A DNA stretch of 64,000 nt from Halorubrum aidingense JCM 13560. Its GTDB lineage: Archaea > Halobacteriota > Halobacteria > Halobacteriales > Haloferacaceae. The notes below the pieces were generated by a model. The model did no database searches. It saw only the letters and a list, made by a program, of their open reading frames with translations, and had not been told where the DNA came from. Positions 44,407-52,106 of this stretch are shown piece after piece. The stretch covers positions 178,240 to 242,239 of the forward strand of contig NZ_AOJI01000026.1 of assembly GCF_000336995.1 (NCBI RefSeq), given 5' to 3'. The position numbers and the translations under genes are program-made. Each line of letters begins with the position of its first letter. The stretch's first letter is position 1.

Positions 44407-46197
44407 CTACGGCTCCGGCACCGGATCGGGCGGCCGCTCGATCCCTCGGATCTCGAAGCGCGCGCCGCCGTCGGCCGCGTCGACCGCCGTGACGGTCCAG
44501 CCGTGCGCGGTGGCGATCTCCTGGACGATGGCCAGCCCGAATCCGGTGTTCCCCTCGGCGGTGCTCTGTCCCGGTTCGAAGAGGTCGTCCCTGACGGCGG
44601 GCGGGATGCCGTGACCGTCGTCGGCGACGTAAAACCCGTCCTCGAGGTCGCCGACGCGGATCGTCACGTCGTCGCCGGCGTGTTCCACCGCGTTTCGGAC
44701 GAGGTTCTCGAACAGGTTGCGGAGGCGGTCGGGGTCGGCGAGCGCCTCGCGGTCCGTCTCGATCGCGAGCGACGCCGACTCCGTGTCGACGGTCTCCCAG
44801 CTGTCGGCGGCGACCGACGCGAGCGCGACCGGCTCCGCGTCGCCCACCGTCTCGCCCTCCCTGGCGAGCGTGAGCGTGTGCTCGACTATCGACTCGATCC
44901 GGTCGAGCGCGTCGGCGGCGGCGGCGAGGTGCTCGTCGGCCGCGCCCGCTTCGCGCGCCAGTTCGACGCGACCCTGGGCGACGTTGAGGGGGTTCCGCAG
45001 GTCGTGTGAGACGATCCCGGCGAAGGAGTCGAGCCGCTCGTTCTGACGTTCGAGCGCCGCCTCCCGCTCTTTGAACGCGGAGATGTCCTCTTGGAAGCCG
45101 ACCCACTGGATGGGGCGACCGTCGTCGTCGCGGATCGGGGCGACGCTCACCCGGTTCCAGAACTCCGTCCCGTCGCGCCGGTAGTTCAGCAGTTCGACGC
45201 TGGTCGGCTCCGCGGCCGCGATCGATTCGCGGAGCCGTTCGACGGGTTCCTCATCGGTGTCGGGCCCCTGGAGGAACCGGCAGTTGACGCCGACCGCGTC
45301 CTCGCGGTCGTAGCCCGTCATCTCGACGAACCGATCGTTAACGTAGACCATCGGGTTGTCCGGACGGGTCGGGTCGGTGATCGTGATCCCGACCGGCGCC
45401 TCGTCGAGCGCCCGCGTCTTCGTCTCCAACTCGGCGCGCTGCTCGCGCTCGTGTGTGACGTCGCGGAGGATCCCGACGCTACCCTCGAACGACGGCCCCT
45501 CGTACGGCAGGGCGGCCATGTGGTCGCGGCACGGGATCGGCTCGCCGTCCTTCGGGACGATGTCGACGGCGAAGTGCTGGACGTCCGGCCCGGAGCCGGA
45601 GAGGATGGTGCCGAGGCGGCTCTCCGCCTCGCGGACCGCCGTCTCGTCTTTGATCAGTTCGGGCGTGCTGCCGACGATCTCCTCGCGGTCGTACCCCGTC
45701 AGCTCGGCGAACGGCTCGTTGACGAACCGGAACGTGCCGACGTCGTCGACGACGTACACCGGGTACCCGAGCGCCTCGATCACCGTCGAGTACCGGTCGG
45801 CGATCTCCCGAGTTCGGTGCTCGTCGACCGCCTGATCGACGCGGTTCGCGAGCCGCCGGAGCTGCTCGGGGCCGCCCTTCTGGAAGTAGCCGGTGACGCC
45901 CGCGTTGAGCGCCTGGCTGGCGATCTCCTCGCTCCCCTTACCGGTGTACAACACGAACGGGATCGTGCGGTGTCGCTCACGGAGCGTCTCGAAAAAGGAC
46001 AACCCGTCCATCCCGGGCATGTCGTAGTCGCTGACGACGCAGTCGAAGGCCGTCTCGTCGAGGCGCTCGAGCGCCGCCGACGGGTCCGTTACGCTCGTCA
46101 CCGCAACCGCGTCCAGTTCGCGTTCGAGGTACGCCTCCGTCAGGTCCAACACGGAGGGGTCGTCGTCGACGTGTAACACGCCGATCTGCTCGGACAT
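44407..46197 (-). CDS. Receiver-PAS-LOV histidine kinase
   Basis: Soluble hybrid sensor kinase, 596 aa. Domain order: a receiver (1-120, phosphoacceptor D57 in VVSDYDMPGMDG), PAS 1 (about 135-250), and PAS 2 (about 265-375). Then come HisKA (H398 in SHDLRNPLN) and HATPase (about 470-590: NLVRNAVEHAG, ADDGHGIP, GNTGFGLAIVQEI). PAS 2 carries the LOV photoreceptor motif GVNCRFLQ with C306, then NYRRDGTEFWNR and GFQED, the flavin-contacting Asn and Gln residues. It should form a flavin-cysteinyl adduct in blue light. No transmembrane segment and no adjacent output regulator. Confidence 0.92.
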   Translation of the reverse strand: MSEQIGVLHVDDDPSVLDLTEAYLERELDAVAVTSVTDPSAALERLDETAFDCVVSDYDMPGMDGLSFFETLRERHRTIPFVLYTGKGSEEIASQALNAGVTGYFQKGGPEQLRRLANRVDQAVDEHRTREIADRYSTVIEALGYPVYVVDDVGTFRFVNEPFAELTGYDREEIVGSTPELIKDETAVREAESRLGTILSGSGPDVQHFAVDIVPKDGEPIPCRDHMAALPYEGPSFEGSVGILRDVTHEREQRAELETKTRALDEAPVGITITDPTRPDNPMVYVNDRFVEMTGYDREDAVGVNCRFLQGPDTDEEPVERLRESIAAAEPTSVELLNYRRDGTEFWNRVSVAPIRDDDGRPIQWVGFQEDISAFKEREAALERQNERLDSFAGIVSHDLRNPLNVAQGRVELAREAGAADEHLAAAADALDRIESIVEHTLTLAREGETVGDAEPVALASVAADSWETVDTESASLAIETDREALADPDRLRNLFENLVRNAVEHAGDDVTIRVGDLEDGFYVADDGHGIPPAVRDDLFEPGQSTAEGNTGFGLAIVQEIATAHGWTVTAVDAADGGARFEIRGIERPPDPVPEP

Positions 46198-46364
46198 AGC
46201 GGTCGATACTCTCGCACAGCATAAACGGATACCGGCCTAGCTATCGGTTCTGGATCCGGGCGTGCAGCCGATCAACGGAGGGAACGGGGAGATTAGCCGA
46301 GGGGAGTTTCACTCCCACCGCGCGTGGCTGATTCTTAAGGGCGTCGCGCGCGGACGGTCCGACG

Positions 46365-47867
46365 ATGGCGGGCGAGACGCTCCCCGGGACGACGGCGAAC
46401 GACGACGCCGACGGGAGCGACCGCGTCGTGTTTCACGTGGACATGGACTGCTTTTACGCCTCCTGCGAGCGCCTCCGCCGACCCGAACTCGCGGGCGAGC
46501 CCCTCGTGGTCGGGATGGGGTACGAGGCGGGCGAGACGATCGGCGCGGTCGCGACCGCGAGCTACGAGGCCCGCGCGTTCGGCGTCGAGAGCGCGATGCC
46601 CATCTCCGAGGCGCTGGAGCTGCTTCCGCGGCGCACGAACGCGGACCCGACGGATCCGGACGCCCCCGATCCCACCGAGACCGGACGCTACCTTCCGGTC
46701 GACCTCGACTTTTACAAAGACGTCGCGAGCGACGTGAAAGCGGTGCTCCGCGACGCGGCCGACGTCCTGCGAGAGGTGAGCATCGACGAAGCGTACCTCG
46801 ACGTCACCGACCGGACCGCGTGGGACGTGGTGGGGGAGGAAGCCGATCCCCCGCCGAGCGCCGCGGCCGGTCCCGCGGAGGCCCGAACCCTCGCGGAGGG
46901 GTACGCCCGGTACGTCAAAGAGCGGATCGAACGCGAGGCGGGGGTACCGGCGAGCGTCGGCGTCGCGCCGAACATGTCGACCGCGAAGGTCGCCAGCGAC
47001 GCGGACAAGCCCGACGGGCTCGTCGTGGTCCCGCCGGGCGCCGTCGAGTCGTTCCTCGCGCCGCTGCCGACCGCCGAGATCCACGGCGTCGGGCCGGTGA
47101 CGGAACGCACCCTCGCCGAACTGGGTATCGAGACCGCCGGCGACCTCGCCGCGGCCGATCCCGACCGCCTCGGCGACGAACTCGGGGATCGAGGGGTGGA
47201 GCTGTTCCGACGAGCGCGCGGCGACGACGAGCGGGAGGTGACCCCGACGGGACTCCCCAAGAGCCTCTCGCGAGAGTCGTCACTCCCGGCGACCGGCGAC
47301 GACGAGACGAAGCGGGAGACGGTGGCGGCGCTCGCGGCCGACGTGGCCCGGCGCGCTCGCGAGCGGGGCTGTCTCTACCGCACCATCGGGATCAAGGCGG
47401 TCGAGCCCCCGTTCGAGGTCAACACCCGAGCGCGGAGCCTCTCGGGGCCCGTCGACGACCCGGACCTCGTGGAGTCGGTCGCCCTCGACCTCCTGGCGGA
47501 GTTCGCCGGCGATCGGGTCCGCAAACTCGGCGTCCGCGTCTCGAACCTCGACTTCGCCGAGACCGATCAGGCGACGCTGACGGGGTTCGATCCGGCGGAC
47601 ACGGACGGCGTGGAGCGCGACCGCGGGTCCAGATCCCGGTCGATCGCACCTGACGACGGCGGCGGCCACAGGGACGGCGGGAAGCTCACCGACTGGGTCG
47701 GTGAGGAGCCGACGCACGGGAGCGCCGAGAGCGGGGGCGAGGGCGACGAGGGCGCCGAGAGCGGGGGCGAGGGCGACGAGGGCGACGACGAAACGGGCGG
47801 CGGAACCCCGGACCGCCGGTCGCGGCGGCCCGGCGGCGGACAGGCGTCGCTCGGAGACTGGTCCTAG
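46365..47867 (+). CDS. dinB: DNA polymerase IV (Y-family, DinB)
   Basis: Translesion DNA polymerase, 500 aa. The metal-binding residues are in FHVDMDCFYASCE (D26) and REVSIDEAYLDVT; GVAPNMSTAKVASDADKPDG and LPTAEIHGVGPVTERTLAELG (helix-hairpin-helix) follow, then the little-finger domain. The last ~80 residues are acidic and Gly-rich with a duplicated 10-mer (AESGGEGDEG). The very end QASLGDW fits a PCNA-interacting (PIP) peptide. A CTTAAG about 28-32 nt before the ATG indicates a leaderless mRNA. Confidence 0.95.
   Translation: MAGETLPGTTANDDADGSDRVVFHVDMDCFYASCERLRRPELAGEPLVVGMGYEAGETIGAVATASYEARAFGVESAMPISEALELLPRRTNADPTDPDAPDPTETGRYLPVDLDFYKDVASDVKAVLRDAADVLREVSIDEAYLDVTDRTAWDVVGEEADPPPSAAAGPAEARTLAEGYARYVKERIEREAGVPASVGVAPNMSTAKVASDADKPDGLVVVPPGAVESFLAPLPTAEIHGVGPVTERTLAELGIETAGDLAAADPDRLGDELGDRGVELFRRARGDDEREVTPTGLPKSLSRESSLPATGDDETKRETVAALAADVARRARERGCLYRTIGIKAVEPPFEVNTRARSLSGPVDDPDLVESVALDLLAEFAGDRVRKLGVRVSNLDFAETDQATLTGFDPADTDGVERDRGSRSRSIAPDDGGGHRDGGKLTDWVGEEPTHGSAESGGEGDEGAESGGEGDEGDDETGGGTPDRRSRRPGGGQASLGDWS
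47724..47783 (+). repeat. 30-bp tandem repeat in dinB
   Basis: Two identical 30-bp copies (47724-47753, 47754-47783) encode AESGGEGDEG twice in the flexible linker between the little-finger domain and the C-terminal PCNA-binding peptide. Confidence 0.95.
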
Positions 47868-47950
47868 TCGTCGAGGCCGCCGCGGTGAGGCGAAACGCAT
47901 CGCCGGCGTCGAGCCCGCACTTTTAGGTAATCGACCGCGGAGTCCGAGGT

Positions 47951-48496
47951 ATGGACGATCTCTCGTGGGAGACGCTCGACACCGCCATCGACTACCGCTG
48001 TCCCGGGTTCGACGTGCGCCGCGACGAGGTGCGGTTCCCGGACGGCGAGACCGACGGGTTCCACTACGTCGACGAGCCGCCCGCGGTCGTGGTGCTCCCG
48101 CTGACCCCCGGCGGCGACGTCGTCGTCATCGACGAGTGGCGACAGGCGGTCGGACGGACCAACCGCGGGCTCCCGGCCGGGACGATCGAACCGGACGACG
48201 GTGACGACCTGAAAGCGGCCGCCGCCCGCGAACTGGCCGAAGAGACCGGCTACGAGGCCGACACCTTCGAGCGCCTGACGACGGTCGAGCCGGCGAACGG
48301 GATGGCGAACGCGGTCCACCACCACTTCCTCGCGCGGGGCTGTGAGCCGACCGCCGAGCGCGACCTCGATCACAACGAGTCGATCGCGGTCGAGACCGTC
48401 CCGTACGACGACCTGCTCGAAGCCGTCGTCGACGACGGGCTCCGAGACGGGCGAGCGGTGACCGCCGTGCTGTGGTACGAACTGCTGTACCGGTGA
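47951..48496 (+). CDS. Nudix hydrolase (ADP-ribose pyrophosphatase type)
   Basis: Hydrolyses nucleoside diphosphates linked to another moiety. The Nudix box is present as GTIEPDDGDDLKAAAARELAEETGYEA (G-x5-E...REL-x-EE-x-G form, with a slightly extended spacing). The preceding VVVIDEWRQAVGRTNRGLPAG and the following ANAVHHHFLARGCEP resemble ADP-ribose pyrophosphatases. 181 aa. The substrate is inferred from similarity. Confidence 0.9.
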   Translation: MDDLSWETLDTAIDYRCPGFDVRRDEVRFPDGETDGFHYVDEPPAVVVLPLTPGGDVVVIDEWRQAVGRTNRGLPAGTIEPDDGDDLKAAAARELAEETGYEADTFERLTTVEPANGMANAVHHHFLARGCEPTAERDLDHNESIAVETVPYDDLLEAVVDDGLRDGRAVTAVLWYELLYR

Positions 48497-48564
48497 GCCG
48501 GGGAAGCCGACGGCCGCCGGGGTAACGGGACAAGCCTTTCAGCGAACGGCCCGTATCGAGGCCA

Positions 48565-49530
48565 ATGAGCGATCCTCCCGACGCCGGCACCGACGGCGGC
48601 GCCGCAGCGCACACCGACTCGAGCGCCGATCCGGCCGGCCATTCGACCGGAAACGACCCGACCGGCGGCGGCCGCGATCCAGACGACACGGGCACCGGCA
48701 CGGTCGATTCGGTCGGTGCTCGACCGTCGGACGGGCCCGGCGGCGGTTCGGCGCTGAGAGCGGTCGGCGCCGCGTTCGGGCTCGGCATATTGGGAATCCT
48801 CGTGCTCCTCGCCGTCGCCACCGTCGTCGGAGGCGCCGTCTTCCTCGTCGCCACGATCACCGGTCAGCAGCCGTCGCTGGCCGTCTCGTTCGTCCTCCCG
48901 TTCGTCATGAGCCAGATCGTCGCGTTCCTCGGCGTCGGCCTCGCGTACCTACGCTGGCGGGGATTCGACCGGCGTGACATCGTCGAGTACCTCGGTCTCC
49001 GCCGACCGAGCGCGCTGGAGTTCGTGATCGGCGTCTTCGGGCCGGTCGTGGTGCTGTTCACCGCGCTCACCGTCGGGTCCATCGTGCTGCTGTTCGCCCC
49101 GGAGCCGGCACAGAACCAGGGGGCACAGACGGCGCTGGAGAACCCCTCGATCATCCCGATCATGATCGCGGCCATGCTGCTCGTCGTCGGGCCCTGCGAG
49201 GAGTTCCTGTTCCGCGGCGTCATCCAGAACCGGGCGCGAGAGACGTTCTCCGCCGCTCCTGCGATCTTCCTCGCCGCGGCCGTGTTCGCGCCGCTCCACG
49301 TCGTCTCGCTCGCGGGCGGCCTCACGGCGATGCTGACGACGGTCAGCATCCTGTTCGTGCCGGCGCTCATCTTCGGCGCGGTGTACGAGTACACCGGAAA
49401 TCTCGTCGTCGTCGCGCTGATGCACGGGCTGTACAACAGCTTCCTCCTGACCATCGGCTACATCGCGATCACCTACGGTCCCGAACTGGAGGAGTCGGCG
49501 CAAGCGGGCGCGGCGCTGCTCGGGCTGTGA
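48565..49530 (+). CDS. CPBP-family intramembrane metalloprotease
   Basis: Rce1/CAAX-protease-like membrane protein, 321 aa. A ~70-residue low-complexity hydrophilic N-terminus (D, G, T, S rich) is followed by about eight helices. The catalytic motifs are visible: GPCEEFLFRGVIQNR (EExxxR), FAPLHVVSL (His) and LMHGLYNSFL (His-x3-Asn). Substrate unknown. Confidence 0.9.
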   Translation: MSDPPDAGTDGGAAAHTDSSADPAGHSTGNDPTGGGRDPDDTGTGTVDSVGARPSDGPGGGSALRAVGAAFGLGILGILVLLAVATVVGGAVFLVATITGQQPSLAVSFVLPFVMSQIVAFLGVGLAYLRWRGFDRRDIVEYLGLRRPSALEFVIGVFGPVVVLFTALTVGSIVLLFAPEPAQNQGAQTALENPSIIPIMIAAMLLVVGPCEEFLFRGVIQNRARETFSAAPAIFLAAAVFAPLHVVSLAGGLTAMLTTVSILFVPALIFGAVYEYTGNLVVVALMHGLYNSFLLTIGYIAITYGPELEESAQAGAALLGL

Positions 49531-49538
49531 GGTGAGCC

Positions 49539-49967
49539 GCGACGGGCGATCCCCGACGGCGTACCCACTCAGCGGTACGAGCGGACTGAGGGGAGTAAGC
49601 CCCCTTCGGTTCATCCCGACATTCGGCTAAGCGTCCGCGCCGTGGCCGGACTACCTTGTGGCGCGGACTTGCACCGGCGAGGATTCGCCGTTCCATCCGT
49701 TCCCGCCCGTCGGCTCTCGACGGGTTAACTCCCTTCCCTTGCGGGTCGGTTCGCGCGTTCGCGGGTGACCCCGCGACCGCCGTCGGTCGCCGAAGCGACC
49801 GAACGCGTCTCATCGATCGGGGCGGGGGGTGTCGTTGCTGTTCCAGAGCCAGCCGTCTCCAACTCCGGGCGTGTGCCCGGTCGCCTGTCCGGCCGGTGGG
49901 GGGACTTTCCTCATGCCAGAGGCACGGGAGTCGGGCTCCCTCTGTCCGGATTCGGCTTGCCCGCCGC
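49539..49967 (-). ncRNA. rnpB: RNase P RNA (type A archaeal)
   Basis: The minus strand has the universal CR-I core GAGGAAAGTCC (near 49905-49915), preceded by GACTCCCGTGCCTCTGGCAT. Near the 3' end is GATGAACCGAAGGGGGCTTA, the CR-V/P4 counterpart with the family AxAxAAxxxxGGCTTA pattern. The ends pair as P1: GCGGCGGGC (49959-49967) with GCCCGTCGC (49539-49547). The ~429-nt length suits haloarchaeal RNase P RNAs. The ends are set from P1 and may be off by several nt. The whole CPBP-AMMECR1 gap is otherwise free of genes. Confidence 0.88.
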
Positions 49968-50025
49968 CGGGAATAAGCGGTTCGGTCGGCGACGTGGTCC
50001 TCGGGACGTTATTGTTGTTCAAGCA

Positions 50026-50134
50026 ACATATACTCTACCGGGTCCCGTTAGTCCGGAACTTACCCCCGCCGAGAGGCGGGAATAGTGGCTTCGTAAGGGA
50101 AGCGTTCAAGTCGACAGCAACGTAAGGGACTATC
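50026..50134 (+). promoter_or_regulatory. Structured leader of the AMMECR1 gene
   Basis: A CATATACT box at about 50026-50033 would start an mRNA near 50055, giving a leader of about 80 nt, unusual where most mRNAs are leaderless. The leader contains a perfect hairpin CCCGCC-GAGA-GGCGGG (50065-50080, a GNRA loop) and the direct repeat CGTAAGGGA at 50092-50100 and 50121-50129, the second just before the ATG. GTTG-TTCAAG-CAAC, a short dyad, precedes the TATA box. Regulation is inferred. Confidence 0.5.
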
Positions 50135-50737
50135 ATGTCCGAGGCTCAGACCGTTCAGCTGTCGTACGACGACGGTGCACGAGCGGTCGAACTCGCGCGG
50201 GAGGCGGTCGAGTCGTTCGTCCGACACGGACAACGTGAACAACCAGGGAGCATGCGCGAGGCGTTCTACGCCCGAACGGGCGCCTTCGTCCGGCTCGAAT
50301 CCACCCGTGGCCGCGGTCGCCTTCGCGGCTGCGCCGGCGCGTGGGACACGTCCGACCAGCTGGGTCACGCCATCGTCGAGGCCGCCATCAAGGCCGCCTC
50401 GGGCGACTCCTGCGGCTCCGAGGTAGAGCCCAAAGAGCTCGACAACATCACGGTCTCCGTGTTCGTCGTCTCGAACACGGTGCTCACCAACGATCCGCTC
50501 GCCGACCTCGAAATCGGCACCCACGGCGTCGCCGTCGACGGCGGGAACTCCCACGGCTGGCTGTACCCGACGGTCCCCGTCGAGAACGGCTGGTCCGGCG
50601 CCGAGTTCCTCTCGCGCGCCTGCCGGAAGGCGAAGCTGCCCCCGAACGCGTGGGACGACGACGAGACGATGGTGACGCTCATCGAGGGACAGGTGTTCCG
50701 AGAGCGCGCCGACGGCGGCGCCGTCGAAGAGCTGTAG
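50135..50737 (+). CDS. AMMECR1 domain protein
   Basis: The 200 aa have the AMMECR1 fold signature: GAFVRLESTRGRGRLRGCAGAW (the L-R-G-C-x-G motif), SVFVVSNTVLTNDPLADLEIGTHGV, and the C-terminal WDDDETMVTLIEGQVFRE. The family is conserved in archaea and eukaryotes and its biochemical role is unknown. The conserved Cys suggests a catalytic or metal-linked function. It is preceded by a structured leader and is divergent from the RNase P RNA gene. Confidence 0.92.
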   Translation: MSEAQTVQLSYDDGARAVELAREAVESFVRHGQREQPGSMREAFYARTGAFVRLESTRGRGRLRGCAGAWDTSDQLGHAIVEAAIKAASGDSCGSEVEPKELDNITVSVFVVSNTVLTNDPLADLEIGTHGVAVDGGNSHGWLYPTVPVENGWSGAEFLSRACRKAKLPPNAWDDDETMVTLIEGQVFRERADGGAVEEL

Positions 50738-50842
50738 TCGCCGCGATTCTCGAATCCCGACCTCGAACCGTCCGCACTTTTCCCGACTCGTCAGCACCGC
50801 GAGGCGGGCCCAATCGTCCGCCTCGAACCCTCTATTCCGAGC

Positions 50843-52006
50843 CTACTCCGACTCCGTCCCGTATCCGACCGCGTCCGCATCCGCAAGCGCCCGGTCCGTC
50901 GCGGCGTCGAGGTCGAACGGCGTCTCGCTGACGACCTCGCCGCCGCGGATCACCGGTTCCATGAGCGACTCGGCCCCGTCGGGACCCGACCGGTCGGCCA
51001 GCCCGACCGCGTGTGCGCCGTCGGCCGTGCGGTACACGGCCTTCGCCCCGGAGAGCTTGCCGCGCTTGGCGGCCGGCTCGTCGTCGACCGCGACGATGTC
51101 GAGCGCGAAGTCGACGGGTTCGGCGTTCGAGACGTACCCGCCGACGCCGAACCCGTCGACCACGTCGCGGAGCTCGCGGAGATCGGCCGGCCCGAGGCCG
51201 CCGGAGACGTACACGTCCACGTCCTCGTGTCCGCGGGCGTCGAGCTCCCACTGGACCTCGCGGACGATGTGCCGGAAGTCGCCGCGCCGCGAGCCCGTGG
51301 TGTCGAGCCGGACGCCGTCGAGCCGATCGCCGAGGGCCTCGACGGCGCGTAACACCTCGTCGACCTCGTCGGAGTAGGTGTCACAGAGAGCGATCCGCGG
51401 GACCGCCTCGTCGACGCCCTCGTCGAAGGCGCGCCACGCGGCCTCTTGGTTGCCGCGGCCGAAGCAGATCGCGAGCGCGTGCGGCATCGTTCCCGACGCC
51501 TCCCGGCCGATCAGGTCCCCGGCGGCGACGTGCGAGAAGCCGTCGAAGCCCGCCACCAAGGCCGAGCGCTCGACCGTGGCCGCCATCGCGGGGTGGACGT
51601 GCCGGGCGCCGAACGAGAGCACCTGCGAGTCGGGCGCGGCGACCCGACAGTCCAGCCCGGCGGTCGCGATTCCGGACGCGTGCGAGAGGAAGCCTAAGAG
51701 CGACGTCTCGAACCGCGCGAACGACCGGTAGGGTCCCGTTATCCGCATCACTGGGCCGCCGTCGAACAGCCGCCCCTCGGGGACGGCGTCGACGTCGACG
51801 TCGCGGCCTTCCAGAAGCGCGACCGCGTTCTCCAGCCCGGCGAACAGCTCGAAGTCGCCGTCGGGGAACTGGTCGGCGGTCACCTCGGCGACGACGTGCG
51901 GGTTCTTTCCGGCCGCCGCCAGGGCGGCCTCGGTCCGCTCGAAGTACGCGTCGGTCGCGCGACCGTCCCGGATCGCGGCCGCGTCGACGATGTCGAACTC
52001 GGTCAT
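50843..52006 (-). CDS. Nicotinate phosphoribosyltransferase
   Basis: NAD salvage enzyme joining nicotinate with PRPP. The 387 aa of the type II PRTase fold show FDGGPVMRITGPYRSFARFETSLLGFLSHASGIATA, SFGARHVHPAMAATVERSALVAG, GTMPHALAICFG, VRLDTTGSRRGDF and VDVYVSGGLGPADLREL, all NAPRTase signatures. This is the short archaeal form. The ATG at 52006 (MTEFDIVDAAAI) is the conserved start. A nicotinamidase-like gene lies 2 kb away. Confidence 0.93.
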   Translation of the reverse strand: MTEFDIVDAAAIRDGRATDAYFERTEAALAAAGKNPHVVAEVTADQFPDGDFELFAGLENAVALLEGRDVDVDAVPEGRLFDGGPVMRITGPYRSFARFETSLLGFLSHASGIATAGLDCRVAAPDSQVLSFGARHVHPAMAATVERSALVAGFDGFSHVAAGDLIGREASGTMPHALAICFGRGNQEAAWRAFDEGVDEAVPRIALCDTYSDEVDEVLRAVEALGDRLDGVRLDTTGSRRGDFRHIVREVQWELDARGHEDVDVYVSGGLGPADLRELRDVVDGFGVGGYVSNAEPVDFALDIVAVDDEPAAKRGKLSGAKAVYRTADGAHAVGLADRSGPDGAESLMEPVIRGGEVVSETPFDLDAATDRALADADAVGYGTESE

Positions 52007-52106
52007 ACACGGGGTACGCCCGCCGGGGACGAAAAGCCAACCGGGTCGGCCGGCGCCGCCCGCGTCTCGTCGCCCCATCGATCGGGAGAGAAATTGGGGA
52101 CGTGGG

